Assembly: GCF_011064545.1 (NCBI RefSeq) | Contig: NZ_JAAMFG010000026.1 | Coordinates: 62,001-126,000, forward strand | Length of the DNA stretch: 64,000 bases | From: Wenzhouxiangella sp. XN24 | Lineage (GTDB): Bacteria > Pseudomonadota > Gammaproteobacteria > Steroidobacterales > XN24 | Reading direction: 5' to 3' | Part shown: positions 29,938 through 38,832 of the stretch, in pieces | How positions within the stretch are numbered: position 1 is the stretch's first letter | Layout: each line of letters opens with the position of its first letter | Translations under genes and position numbers: made by a program | The notes under the pieces: model-generated | Told to the model about the DNA's origin: nothing | What the model saw: only the letters and a program-made list of their open reading frames with translations | Database searches by the model: none

Positions 29938-31569
29938 CTATCTCGATGCGCGGGCCCGCAGCCCCGCCACGATCATTTCGTCGCGCTCGGCGAAACCGCG
30001 GCGGAAATGGGCCTTGCCGTCCTGGTCGATCCAGGCCGTCCATGGGGCATAAACCACGGGAATAGGCACCGCCAGCTGGAGTGTTTGCGGTGTGCCGCCG
30101 GCGAGCGCCTGGCCGAGTACCTCCTGCGACCAGGTGGCCGGCGCCCCCGCCAGCGCACGCGCGAAAGCGATGGGATCCTCGATGCGGATGGCGCCAGGCA
30201 GGGCTTCGCCTTCATCAGGGCCCCCATGCAGGAACAGGCCCTGCGGGTTCGGCATGGCGAAGCGGATCACCCCCAGGAAACTCGGCGGTCCCGGGATCTG
30301 GCGCACGATGAGCGCTTCGGGACGCGACCAGTCGGCCCGCGTCGCGTCGATGGGCTCACCGTCGGCAGAGAACACCTGCAGACCCCGCGCTTCCAGCGCC
30401 GCCGGTCTCCGGCGTGCAAGGGGCGCCACCTGCGTGCGGACCAGGTCGGCCGACAGGATCCAGTCGGGATGGACCACGCAATAGCGCAAGTCGCTGCGAA
30501 ACTCGGCCGCCATGCGGGTTCCCGGCGCGAACGCGGCGGTTTGCGAGAGTACGGCCTGGCCGCCACTCAACAGCGAGACCTGTGCGCTGGCGGGATCCAC
30601 CGCCAGGAAACGGCCGCGGACATCCGCCAGCACCCAGCGCGCCCGCTCGAGGTTCGCCCGGAGCACCTCGATCACCTCACCGACGGAGCGGTTGGCCGCC
30701 CGCATGCTCGCGGGGCCGAACAATCCATCCGGCTCCAGGCCATGGCGCGCCTGGAATCGCCGCAACGCCGTCTCCAGGCCCGGATCGAAAACTGTCGAGT
30801 CGTCATCGGTTGCCGGATGATCGCCGCTCCACACCAGCCGGCGCCGCAGCAACCTCACCCGCGGATCATCCATGCCCGCCTGCAGCACGCGGCCGGCCGG
30901 CACCGGCTGCCATCCTCCCTCGCGCTCGATCAGTCGATAACGCGCGAGCGCCCCTTTCAGGCGCCCGTACAGCGGTTGTGACGGACGCAACTCGGCCAGC
31001 TGCGCAGCGAGATTGGACCCCGAGGCCATCGCAGCGACCTGCAAAGCCCCGGCCTCGCCCCGGATGTTTCCCTCGAGGTCCCACCGTGGCCGGCCGGTAG
31101 CGGCATCCACTTTGCCGAAGTAGAAGTGCGTCGCCAGCCGCAACAGCGCATCGGTCATGAGCATGTCGACCGCTGCCGCGATCGCCGGATCATCGGGTGC
31201 CGCGACCCGGCGCTCGACGGCAGCGCGAATGGCGGCGAAATGATAATCGGCGGGTGCCAGTCCCTCCCCGGCGCTGGCCGCGATTTCTCCGAGCAACGCC
31301 GCTTCGCTGGCCGGATCGGTCCACAGCAGGGAGAAACCCCGGGACTCGTAGATCTCGGGCAGGGCCTGCATCGAGCGCAGGCGCTGTCCGGCGATGGTGA
31401 CCTGGCCCGTGCTCCGGAGCTGTTCCACGGCACGCCGGATCGTTTCCGCGACCGCCGCCGGGTCCGGCACCGCCCAGGCGGGCGCGGCATACGACAGAAC
31501 CAGCAGCACTGCCAGCAGAACGGGCCGCAAGGGGCGAACGACAGGCAGCCAAACGCAGTCAGCCCTCAC
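29938..31569 (-). CDS. L,D-transpeptidase YcbB-like protein lacking the catalytic cysteine (probable pseudoenzyme)
   Basis: 543 residues from GTG 31569, with a signal peptide (VLLAVLLVLSYAAPAWA). Layout as in LdtD/YcbB: N-terminal scaffold domain (~35-220), peptidoglycan-binding helices (~230-305, ALRRFQARHGLEPDGLFGPASM), then the YkuD-type domain. Conserved flanks are recognisable (LIVRQIPGPPSFLGVIRFAMPNP). The active-site segment is not: the usual HDTP is LHGGP, and the usual SSGCIRV around the nucleophile is ALPGAIRI, with alanine at residue 460 instead of cysteine. It should not catalyse 3-3 crosslinks and may instead bind or regulate peptidoglycan. The frame is intact and codon use is normal, so it is not an obviously decaying gene. 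Its start overlaps the OPT transporter stop. Confidence 0.85.
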   Translation of the reverse strand: MRADCVWLPVVRPLRPVLLAVLLVLSYAAPAWAVPDPAAVAETIRRAVEQLRSTGQVTIAGQRLRSMQALPEIYESRGFSLLWTDPASEAALLGEIAASAGEGLAPADYHFAAIRAAVERRVAAPDDPAIAAAVDMLMTDALLRLATHFYFGKVDAATGRPRWDLEGNIRGEAGALQVAAMASGSNLAAQLAELRPSQPLYGRLKGALARYRLIEREGGWQPVPAGRVLQAGMDDPRVRLLRRRLVWSGDHPATDDDSTVFDPGLETALRRFQARHGLEPDGLFGPASMRAANRSVGEVIEVLRANLERARWVLADVRGRFLAVDPASAQVSLLSGGQAVLSQTAAFAPGTRMAAEFRSDLRYCVVHPDWILSADLVRTQVAPLARRRPAALEARGLQVFSADGEPIDATRADWSRPEALIVRQIPGPPSFLGVIRFAMPNPQGLFLHGGPDEGEALPGAIRIEDPIAFARALAGAPATWSQEVLGQALAGGTPQTLQLAVPIPVVYAPWTAWIDQDGKAHFRRGFAERDEMIVAGLRARASR

Positions 31570-33526
31570 GACGTCTCACCTGCAGGTAAAACCATGCCGC
31601 AAACGCCATGAATGCAGTGAATCCCGCCAGCATCGCCGCAGTCTCTCCGCCCAGCCAGCCGGTGCCCAGGCCGAGGGGGCGGCGTCCGAGCACGAACGCC
31701 GCTCCGGCAATGCCGACACCCAACAGGCCTTCACCACCCACGAAACCGCTCCCCAGCAGAATCCCCCGCTCGCGCCGGTCGCCCGCCTCGTCGGGGCTAC
31801 GGGCGCTGCGTTCCGCCCACCAGCGCAACAAGCCGCCCAGAAACACCGGCGTCATGGTCGACACCGGAAGATAGACGCCGACCGCGAACGGCAGCGACGG
31901 AATTTTAAGTAGTTCACACCCGACGGCAATACCCACCCCGGCGGCCACCAACCCCCAGGGCAGCGACTGGTCAAGCACGCCGTCGATGACCAGCTTCATG
32001 AGCGTCGCCTGCGGAGCGGGCAACTCGGTGCTGCCGAAACCGAACGTCTCTGCGAGCAGCAGCACGGCAAGGCACACGAACACGGCGGAGGTCAGCACAC
32101 CCACCAGCTCGCCCACCTGCTGCCGGCGCGGCGTGGCGCCGAGGAGATAGCCCGTCTTGAGATCCTGCGACGTGTCGCCGGAAATGGAGGCTGCGATGGC
32201 CACGACGCAGCCGACGGTGATCGCCGCGGCCTTGCCCGTGATATCGGTCCAGCCCATCGCCAGGAAAATGCCTGCCGTGCCGAGCAGCGCCGCGATCGTC
32301 ATGCCGCTGGTCGGGTTGCTGGTAACCCCGACGAGGCCGACGATCCGGGACGCGACAGTGACGAAGAAGAACGCGAAAACGGCCACGAGAATCGCCGCGA
32401 CCAACCGGTGGCCCACCCCGCCCACGTCACCGAAAGGTATGGGCACGAAGGCCAGGACGCCGATCACCAGCGCGACCCCCAGGCCGACGAACTTCAGCGG
32501 CAGATCACGATCGGTGCGCGCCACGACCACCGCGTTGGCGCCACGCTGACTCTTGAGCTGGGCGAAACCGATGCGAAAACTGTCCACCATGACCGGCAGG
32601 CTGCGCACCAGCGTGATGATCCCCGCCGCTGCGACCGCGCCGGCGCCGATGTAGCGGACGTAGCGTGTCCACAGTTGCGCGGGCGTCATATCGATCATCA
32701 ACAGGGCCGTCTCGGGATAGAGCGGCAGCGTGCGCGTCGCGCCCCACCAGTCGAGCAACGGAATGACCACCAGCCAGGACAGCAGGCCGCCGCCGACCAT
32801 GACGGCCGCAATGCGCGGTCCGAGGATGAAGCCGACGCCGAACAGCGCGGGCGCAAGATCCATGCCGATCTCGGCCTTGCGCGGCCAGGGCAGGCGAATA
32901 TGGACCGCGTCCGGGATCGCCCTCGCCCAGGACGTCAATGCCTTGAACGCCGCGCCGCCCGCCAGCCCGATGAAGACGAAGCGCGCATTTCCGCCGCCGA
33001 CCTCGTTCGCCACGAGCACTTCTGCGCAGGCCGTACCTTCGGGATAAGGCAGGCGACCGTGTTCGCGATCGATGAGAAAACGTCGCAAGGGCACCATGAA
33101 CAGGATCCCGAGCACCCCGCCGCACATGGCGAGCATGGTCATCTGCAGGAGATCCGGCGACAGGCCCCACAGGAACAATGCCGGGAGCGTGAAGATGATG
33201 CCGCTCGCGAGAGAGCTGGATGCCGAACCGACGGTCTGGGCGAGATTCGCCTCGAGTATGGTGCCGCGGCGCCCCGCCGCCTCGAGGGCCCGAAAGACCG
33301 CAACCGTCATGACTGCGACGGGGATCGACGTGCTGATCGTGAGTCCCGCACGCAGGCCAAGATAAGCATTCGCGGCGCCGAACACGATGCCGAAGAGGAT
33401 TCCGAGTCCGATCGCCTTGAGCGTGAACTCCTGCAGGTTCGCGCCGTGCGCAATGTAAGGCTCGTAACGTCCGCCCGGCGGGGGCGGCTCGAATGCGCCC
33501 GGACCGAGGCCCTGCCTGGCGCTCAA
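31559..33526 (-). CDS. OPT-family oligopeptide transporter
   Basis: 655 residues starting at TTG, which overlaps the stop of the MscS gene (TTGA). A Pro-rich N-terminus is followed by about fifteen hydrophobic segments. OPT landmarks include ANAYLGLRAGLTISTSIPVA, ANLAQTVGSASSSLASGIIF, LPYPEGTACAEVLVANE and SISGDTSQDLKTGYLLGATP. Family members import small peptides or metal-chelate complexes with protons; the bacterial substrate is often unknown. Its end overlaps the start of the cysteine-less L,D-transpeptidase, so import of cell-wall peptides is conceivable but speculative. Confidence 0.93.
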   Translation of the reverse strand: MSARQGLGPGAFEPPPPGGRYEPYIAHGANLQEFTLKAIGLGILFGIVFGAANAYLGLRAGLTISTSIPVAVMTVAVFRALEAAGRRGTILEANLAQTVGSASSSLASGIIFTLPALFLWGLSPDLLQMTMLAMCGGVLGILFMVPLRRFLIDREHGRLPYPEGTACAEVLVANEVGGGNARFVFIGLAGGAAFKALTSWARAIPDAVHIRLPWPRKAEIGMDLAPALFGVGFILGPRIAAVMVGGGLLSWLVVIPLLDWWGATRTLPLYPETALLMIDMTPAQLWTRYVRYIGAGAVAAAGIITLVRSLPVMVDSFRIGFAQLKSQRGANAVVVARTDRDLPLKFVGLGVALVIGVLAFVPIPFGDVGGVGHRLVAAILVAVFAFFFVTVASRIVGLVGVTSNPTSGMTIAALLGTAGIFLAMGWTDITGKAAAITVGCVVAIAASISGDTSQDLKTGYLLGATPRRQQVGELVGVLTSAVFVCLAVLLLAETFGFGSTELPAPQATLMKLVIDGVLDQSLPWGLVAAGVGIAVGCELLKIPSLPFAVGVYLPVSTMTPVFLGGLLRWWAERSARSPDEAGDRRERGILLGSGFVGGEGLLGVGIAGAAFVLGRRPLGLGTGWLGGETAAMLAGFTAFMAFAAWFYLQVRRREG

Positions 33527-34851
33527 GATGCCGTGTCCCGCGGCGTACCGGTCGGATCCCCGAGATCGACGCGCAACGGCTCCGCGCTGCGCAGGTGCAG
33601 GTCGCGCTGCGGGTAGGGAATCTCGATACCCTCGTCGTGGAAGGCCTTCCAGATCTTGCGCAGGACGTCGCTGCGCACGTTGTTGATGCCCTGCATGGCG
33701 TCGCCGATCCAGATACGCAGCTCCAGTTCCACCGCGCTGTCACCGAAGGCGCGCAGCTGGCAGATGGGCGCGGGACTCTCCAGGACGCGCGGGACCTCTC
33801 TGGCGCACTCGACGCAAATCTCGAGCGCCCGCTCGACGTCCGTGTTGTAGTGAACGCCGATGGGGATCTTGAGCCGCATGTTGTTGTGGGAATGCGTCCA
33901 GTTCTCCACGCGGGTCGTGATGAAATCCTCGTTCGGGATGAGATGCTCGATGCCGTCCCGGGTGATCACGGACACGTAGCGTCCCCCGAGCGTGTTGACC
34001 CACCCGTAAGTACCGGCCACGGCAACCACGTCCCCGGGCTTGATCGACTTGTCCACCAGCAGGATCACGCCCGAGAACAGGTTGGCGATCACCTTCTGCA
34101 GGCCCAGGCCGATCCCCACGCCGAGCGCGCCGCCGAACACCGCCAGCGCCGTCAGGTCGATCCCCGTAGTCGACAGCGCGGCGAGCACGGCGAGAACTAT
34201 CAGGGTGAATTTCAGCAATTTGCCGAACAGGACCTGCACCGACGGGGTCAGGTTCGGGCTGTGCTTGAGGCGCGACTCCAGGATGGCGGACACCGTGGTC
34301 GCCAGCCACAGGAGCATCGCAAGGGCGAAAACCGATTTCGTGACCGTCAGGAGGGAGATGCGCACGGCGCCGAACTGGACGGCAAAGGAGTCCAGCAACG
34401 CGACGGTCGGATCGAGCAGGCGGAGAATGTTGAGCGCAGCGACGGTCCACGCCGTGATGGCCACGGCCTGCGCCCAGACGGGATTGCGGATCAGGCGCGA
34501 GGCGATCTTGATGATCACCCAGGCCATCAGCAGGCTGGCCACGATCTCCAGGATGCGCGCGGGCCAGCCCTGCATCACGGCCGCCTGCCACGCCACGCCC
34601 ATCATCAGGAGCCAGGTGAGCGGAAAAAGCAGGGTGGCTAGGGCTGCGATGAACTGCTGTCGCCATCCCCCCGGGGAGAATCGCCCGAGCCAGCGACGGA
34701 TCCGGGGCGCGAGCAAAGCGGCGAAGACCAGCGCCGCGGAAACCGCGAGCAGCTGCAGCAAATTGGGCAGAACCAATACCTGTTCGTTGACCCATTGCCA
34801 GGCCAACGAAGTGTACTCGCCCAGCCTGGCCGGATTGAGCCACTCGTCCAT
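33523..34851 (-). CDS. MscS-family mechanosensitive channel
   Basis: 442 residues. Four to six hydrophobic helices precede the pore-lining helix, seen as LTALAVFGGALGVGIGLGLQKVIANLFSGV (Gly/Ala-packed TM3 of MscS). After it comes the cytoplasmic beta domain (KPGDVVAVAGTYGWVNTLGGRYVSV, LIPNEDFITTRVENWTHS) and the C-terminal alpha/beta vestibule. It releases solutes on hypo-osmotic shock. It is the first gene after the hydrogenase operon terminator and is coupled to the OPT gene. Confidence 0.94.
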   Translation of the reverse strand: MDEWLNPARLGEYTSLAWQWVNEQVLVLPNLLQLLAVSAALVFAALLAPRIRRWLGRFSPGGWRQQFIAALATLLFPLTWLLMMGVAWQAAVMQGWPARILEIVASLLMAWVIIKIASRLIRNPVWAQAVAITAWTVAALNILRLLDPTVALLDSFAVQFGAVRISLLTVTKSVFALAMLLWLATTVSAILESRLKHSPNLTPSVQVLFGKLLKFTLIVLAVLAALSTTGIDLTALAVFGGALGVGIGLGLQKVIANLFSGVILLVDKSIKPGDVVAVAGTYGWVNTLGGRYVSVITRDGIEHLIPNEDFITTRVENWTHSHNNMRLKIPIGVHYNTDVERALEICVECAREVPRVLESPAPICQLRAFGDSAVELELRIWIGDAMQGINNVRSDVLRKIWKAFHDEGIEIPYPQRDLHLRSAEPLRVDLGDPTGTPRDTAS

Positions 34852-34908
34852 CGCCGGCTCCTCACCTGCCTATCGAGTTCCTGACGAGCATATCATCGTC
34901 TGTAAAGC

Positions 34909-34936
34909 AGGAAGCCCGGCACGGGCCGGGCTTCCT
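34909..34936 (-). terminator. Terminator hairpin after the hydrogenase operon
   Basis: A perfect 12-bp GC-rich stem (arms 34909-34920 and 34925-34936) with loop ACGG lies 38 bases beyond the hynL stop. In the minus direction it is followed by CTTTA, a weak T-rich tail. It separates the hydrogenase genes from mscS on the same strand. Confidence 0.65.
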
Positions 34937-34973
34937 TCGTCTTCACAGCAGGTCCGATGACTCGGACCGATAT

Positions 34974-36707
34974 TTACAGCGCCTTCACCTGCACCAGTTC
35001 CTTGCCATCCGGATCGGTGACGTGCACGGCGCAGGCCAGGCACGGATCGAAGCTGTGGATGGTGCGCAGGATCTCGACCGGCTGCTCGGGATCGTACAAC
35101 TGATGATTGTCCTCCAGCGCCGCCTCGTAGGCCCCCGGTACACCCTTGCTGTCCCGCGGACCTGCGTTCCAGGTGCTCGGGACGACGGCCTGGTAGTTGT
35201 CGATGAGCCCGTTCTTGATGACGATCCAGTGCGACAGCCCGCCGCGGGGCGCCTCATGAATACCGACTCCCCGGGCCTCGCTCGGCCAGGAGGACGGATC
35301 CCACTGGATCTCGTTGAAGGTCTTGGTGTCGCCGCTCTTGATGTTGGTCATGAGCTGGTCCATCCAGCCCTGCATCGCGTCGGCCACGATCTTGGTCTCG
35401 AGCGTGCGGGCCGCTGTACGACCCAGCGTCGAGAACAGGGCTTCGACCGGCGCGTCCATGGTCCGGAGCGTGTAATTGACGAGTTCCTGGGTCTGCTCAT
35501 GGCCGCGCGCATACAACAGCAGCACCCGGGCCAGCGGTCCCACCTCCATCGACTGGCCGTGCCAGCGTGGCGACTTCAACCAGCTGTAGCCGTCATCGAC
35601 ATTCAGCTGCTTGTACGGCGCTGCGGGTCCTCCCCGGTTCTCGTAGTCCAGCTTCGTCTCGCCATCCCAGGGGTGCAGGCCCTGGTCCTTGCCGCCCGAA
35701 TAGTCGTACCAGGAATGCGAGGCGAACTCCTGGATGCCCTCGGGATCCTTGAAATCGACTTCCTGGATGTCGTTGAGGTTCTTGCCGATGATGGCCCCGC
35801 GCGGGAACAGGAAGCTGTCGACGTCATTCATGGTCTTCATGGGGAAATCCCCGAAGCACAGGAAATTGCCGAGCCCCTCGCCACGACCGAACCAGTCCTT
35901 GTAGAACCCGGCGATCGCCAGCGTATCCGGGACATACACCTGGTCGACGAAGGTCTTCATCGAGGTGATGACGTCCTGGACGATGCCGAGCCGCTCGGCA
36001 TTGATCGCCGAGTCGGAGTTCAGGTCGATCGGGCAAGGCACGCCGCCCACCACGAAATTCGGGTGCGGGTTCTTGCCGCCGAACACGGCGTGCAGCTTGA
36101 CGAAATCGCGCTGCCAGGCAAGCGCCTCGAGATAATGCGCCACCGCCATCAGGTTGGCTTCCGGAGGCAGCTTGTAGGCCGGATGTCCCCAGTAAGCGTT
36201 CGCGAAGATGCCCAGCTGGCCTCCCTCGACGAAGCCCTGCAGCTTCTTCTTCATGTCGCGGAAGTAGCCCACGGAAGACTTGGGCCAGCTCGGCGACACC
36301 GTTTGCGCCAGCTCGGAGGTCGCAGCCGGGTCGGCACTGAGCGCCGAGACGACATCGACCCAGTCGAGCGCATGCAGGTGATAGAAATGCATGACGTGAT
36401 CGTGCACGTACTGTGCGCCGATCATCAGGTTGCGAATCATCTGTGCATTCGGCGGGATGTCGTATTTGAGCGCATCCTCCACGGAGCGGATGGCGGCCAT
36501 GCCGTGCACCAGGGTGCAGACGCCACAGATGCGCTGGACGAAGGCCCAGGCATCACGCGGGTCACGGCCGCGCATGATGATTTCCAGCCCGCGCACGCTC
36601 GTGCCCGAGGAGTACGCCTGCTGGATGCGGTCACCTTGCATCTGCACCTCCACGCGGAGGTGGCCTTCGATGCGGGTGATCGGGTCGACGACGACTCGAT
36701 TGCTCAT
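34974..36707 (-). CDS. hynL: [NiFe]-hydrogenase large subunit HynL
   Basis: 577 residues. The NiFe active site ligands are in RICGVC (Cys61, Cys64) and DPCLACAVH (Cys556, Cys559). A 15-residue extension after His562 is the C-terminal peptide removed by the maturation protease once nickel is inserted. The start MSNRVVVDPITRIEGH is the canonical large-subunit N-terminus. It has no export signal of its own and would be carried across the membrane by the Tat signal of HynS. It ends the hynS-isp1-isp2-hynL operon; placing the large subunit gene after two electron-transfer genes is typical of Isp-type (group 1e) hydrogenases of purple sulfur bacteria and Aquifex. The gap to isp2 is 50 bases. Confidence 0.96.
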   Translation of the reverse strand: MSNRVVVDPITRIEGHLRVEVQMQGDRIQQAYSSGTSVRGLEIIMRGRDPRDAWAFVQRICGVCTLVHGMAAIRSVEDALKYDIPPNAQMIRNLMIGAQYVHDHVMHFYHLHALDWVDVVSALSADPAATSELAQTVSPSWPKSSVGYFRDMKKKLQGFVEGGQLGIFANAYWGHPAYKLPPEANLMAVAHYLEALAWQRDFVKLHAVFGGKNPHPNFVVGGVPCPIDLNSDSAINAERLGIVQDVITSMKTFVDQVYVPDTLAIAGFYKDWFGRGEGLGNFLCFGDFPMKTMNDVDSFLFPRGAIIGKNLNDIQEVDFKDPEGIQEFASHSWYDYSGGKDQGLHPWDGETKLDYENRGGPAAPYKQLNVDDGYSWLKSPRWHGQSMEVGPLARVLLLYARGHEQTQELVNYTLRTMDAPVEALFSTLGRTAARTLETKIVADAMQGWMDQLMTNIKSGDTKTFNEIQWDPSSWPSEARGVGIHEAPRGGLSHWIVIKNGLIDNYQAVVPSTWNAGPRDSKGVPGAYEAALEDNHQLYDPEQPVEILRTIHSFDPCLACAVHVTDPDGKELVQVKAL

Positions 36708-36757
36708 AGTTTAATTACCCCGATCCTTGTAAGTCGTTCGCTGCCGGCGTGCCGGGC

Positions 36758-38086
36758 TCAGTCCAGGTTCTCGCTGACCAGCTGGACGAGATTTACGATG
36801 TCCTTGTCCCAGTTCAGCCATTCCTTGCCCTTTTCGAGCGTCTGCATGCAGGTGTTGCAGGCGGTCACCACCGTCGGTGCACCGGTCCGCTCGACCTCCT
36901 CGCGCTTGAGCTCGAAAGCCGCGTTGCGGAGTTTCTGGGCGCTTTGCAGCATGGAGACGCCGCCGCCACCGCCGCAGCACAGGTTCGTCCGGCCATGGGA
37001 CTCCATTTCCGTGAGCTTCACGCCGAGCGCCGCGAGCAACTCGCGAGCCTCGTCGAAGGAGCCGCCCATGCGACCCAGCTTGCATGGGTCATGGAAGGTC
37101 ACGTGCGCAGCCTCGCCACTGGGCTTCTTCAGCTTCAGGCGACCGGCCTTGGCTTCCTGGCCGAAATACTCGGCAACCGAGAAGAACTCGAACGGCAATT
37201 CCTTGCCGTACAGCGTCGCCGCTTCCCAGCGCAGCACCGGATAAGCGTGACCACACTCGGCGACGATCACTTTCTTCGCGCCCGTGGCGACGGCCGCGTC
37301 GATGACCCGCTTGCTGATCCGCTTCTGGGCCTGCTTGTCACCCGACAAGGCGCCGAAATTCGCAGACTCGAAGCCGTCGCTGCGAATCGTCCAGTTGGCA
37401 CCGATCTTGTTCATGATGCGGGCGGTCGAGGCCAGCAGCTTCTCGTCCTTGAGGAAATCCAGCGCGGAGGACAGCACCATGACGTCGGCCTTGTCCTTGT
37501 CCAGGGGGACGTCGATTCCCTGTGCCCGGACCCGCTCGACGGTTTCGCGCAGCTTGTCCGGCCCGGCGCCGAGAATCGTCGCCTTGTCGCGCTGCTCGTC
37601 GGACACGGCCTGCAACTCGGCCGGGGCCATGCCGGCCGCCGCGAGGCCGTTCCGTACCACCTGGATCATGCTCTGGATATGGATGCCCATCGGGCACAGC
37701 AGGCTGCAACGGCCGCACTGGGTGCAGGAGTCGTAAGCCAGCTCTTTCCAGTCTTCCAGGTCGGCGATCGTGAGATCGCGCGTCGTCAGCCGGTTGAACA
37801 GGCGCATGGGCGCGACTTCGCGACGGTAGACTTTTTTCAGCGGCTCGGTCTTGAAGATCGGCGTGTACTTGGCTTCATGCGTGCCCAGGTAGAAATGGCA
37901 GGCTTCCGCACACATGCCGCAGTGAATGCAGGACTCGAGATACGTCGCCATGTCGGCGTCGATGCCTGCGATGAAGGCTTGTTTCGCCCGGGCGATCTTC
38001 TGCTCGTCGGACAGCCCCTTCGGTTTCAGGCCGGCTGCGGCGCGTTGGCCGAGCGTGCCGTAATCGGGAATCGTTGTCGCGCTCAT
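36758..38086 (-). CDS. isp2: Hydrogenase-associated Fe-S subunit Isp2 (HdrD/DsrK-like)
   Basis: 442 residues. The N-terminal part binds two [4Fe-4S] clusters: CIHCGMCAEAC (~53-63) and CTQCGRCSLLCP (~120-131). The C-terminal half has two cysteine-rich CCG-type domains (CGHAYPVLRWE; HDPCKLGR; TNLCCGGGGG; TACNTCMQTL), as in HdrD, GlpC and DsrK, where they bind a noncanonical Fe-S cluster and handle thiols or quinones. Between hynS/isp1 and hynL this matches Isp2, which passes electrons between hydrogenase and the membrane cytochrome Isp1. Its ATG overlaps the isp1 stop. No signal peptide is seen, so it should sit on the cytoplasmic face. Confidence 0.92.
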   Translation of the reverse strand: MSATTIPDYGTLGQRAAAGLKPKGLSDEQKIARAKQAFIAGIDADMATYLESCIHCGMCAEACHFYLGTHEAKYTPIFKTEPLKKVYRREVAPMRLFNRLTTRDLTIADLEDWKELAYDSCTQCGRCSLLCPMGIHIQSMIQVVRNGLAAAGMAPAELQAVSDEQRDKATILGAGPDKLRETVERVRAQGIDVPLDKDKADVMVLSSALDFLKDEKLLASTARIMNKIGANWTIRSDGFESANFGALSGDKQAQKRISKRVIDAAVATGAKKVIVAECGHAYPVLRWEAATLYGKELPFEFFSVAEYFGQEAKAGRLKLKKPSGEAAHVTFHDPCKLGRMGGSFDEARELLAALGVKLTEMESHGRTNLCCGGGGGVSMLQSAQKLRNAAFELKREEVERTGAPTVVTACNTCMQTLEKGKEWLNWDKDIVNLVQLVSENLD

Positions 38087-38832
38087 GCCCGTACTCCTCT
38101 CCGTGCGAATGCAGCTCCCACCTTGTAGCGTGATGGCCAGATGACCAGGGCGTGCATCAGTTTGCCGAACGGGAACCAGATCAGCAGCGCGCAGACGCTC
38201 AGGATGTGCAGACCGAGCATGGTCTCGTAATCCATGAAGGGCGTGATGTGCGCGACGGAAAAGAAGCCCGTCAGGAACGGAACAAACGCGATCACCCAGC
38301 TGATGTAGTCGTCCCAGGTCGAGATCTGGCGCAGCACCGGGTTCATCAGCCGACGTGCCAGGAGCACGAGCAGGATACCCATCGTCACGACCGTGAAGAA
38401 GGTGATGATCCAGCCGGGCAGGGTCGGCCAGGTGAAGCCGACGATATCCGCGAAAAACAGCATGTGCGGCGCGCCGAGGAACAGGATGATGAACATGCTG
38501 ATATGCCAGGCGTAGCCCGAGTAATGCTGGAAGACGATGTTCTTCTCCAGCTCGTGCGCCGGGGCGGAGCGGGTGAGGAGCGTTGTCAGCCCGCCGTAGA
38601 ATTCACCCGGCGGCGTCGAACGGGTCGCCACCGCCTTCGCACCGCCTGCGGCGGGCGCGCCCTTCGGCGGTTCCAGCCGCTTGCGCGACGCGAGGATCAG
38701 TACCGTGAGGCGCCAGACCACGCCGACGATGAAGATGGCTACCGACCAGCGGAAGGCCGGGCCCCGGGCGAAGTCGAGCAGGGTCATGCCCTGCCAGTAC
38801 AGGCCCTCATTCAAATACAGAGGCTCGTTCAT
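38083..38832 (-). CDS. isp1: Hydrogenase-associated membrane cytochrome b subunit Isp1 (NarI/DsrM-like)
   Basis: 249 residues from the ATG preceded by AGGAGGAAC; a longer frame would run back into hynS. Five or so membrane helices with histidines placed as in NarI/DsrM b-type cytochromes: FQHYSGYAWHISMFIILFLGAPHML, FFSVAHITPFM, LGLHILSVCALLIWFPFGKLMHALV. It would take electrons across the membrane and exchange them with the quinone pool. It is coupled at both ends: its ATG overlaps the hynS stop, and its stop overlaps the isp2 ATG. Confidence 0.9.
   Translation of the reverse strand: MNEPLYLNEGLYWQGMTLLDFARGPAFRWSVAIFIVGVVWRLTVLILASRKRLEPPKGAPAAGGAKAVATRSTPPGEFYGGLTTLLTRSAPAHELEKNIVFQHYSGYAWHISMFIILFLGAPHMLFFADIVGFTWPTLPGWIITFFTVVTMGILLVLLARRLMNPVLRQISTWDDYISWVIAFVPFLTGFFSVAHITPFMDYETMLGLHILSVCALLIWFPFGKLMHALVIWPSRYKVGAAFARRGVRA

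Noticed and set aside
35022-37244. A 740-codon plus-strand frame across hynL and isp2
   Set aside because: Shadow of hynL/isp2, whose metal-binding motifs settle the coding strand.
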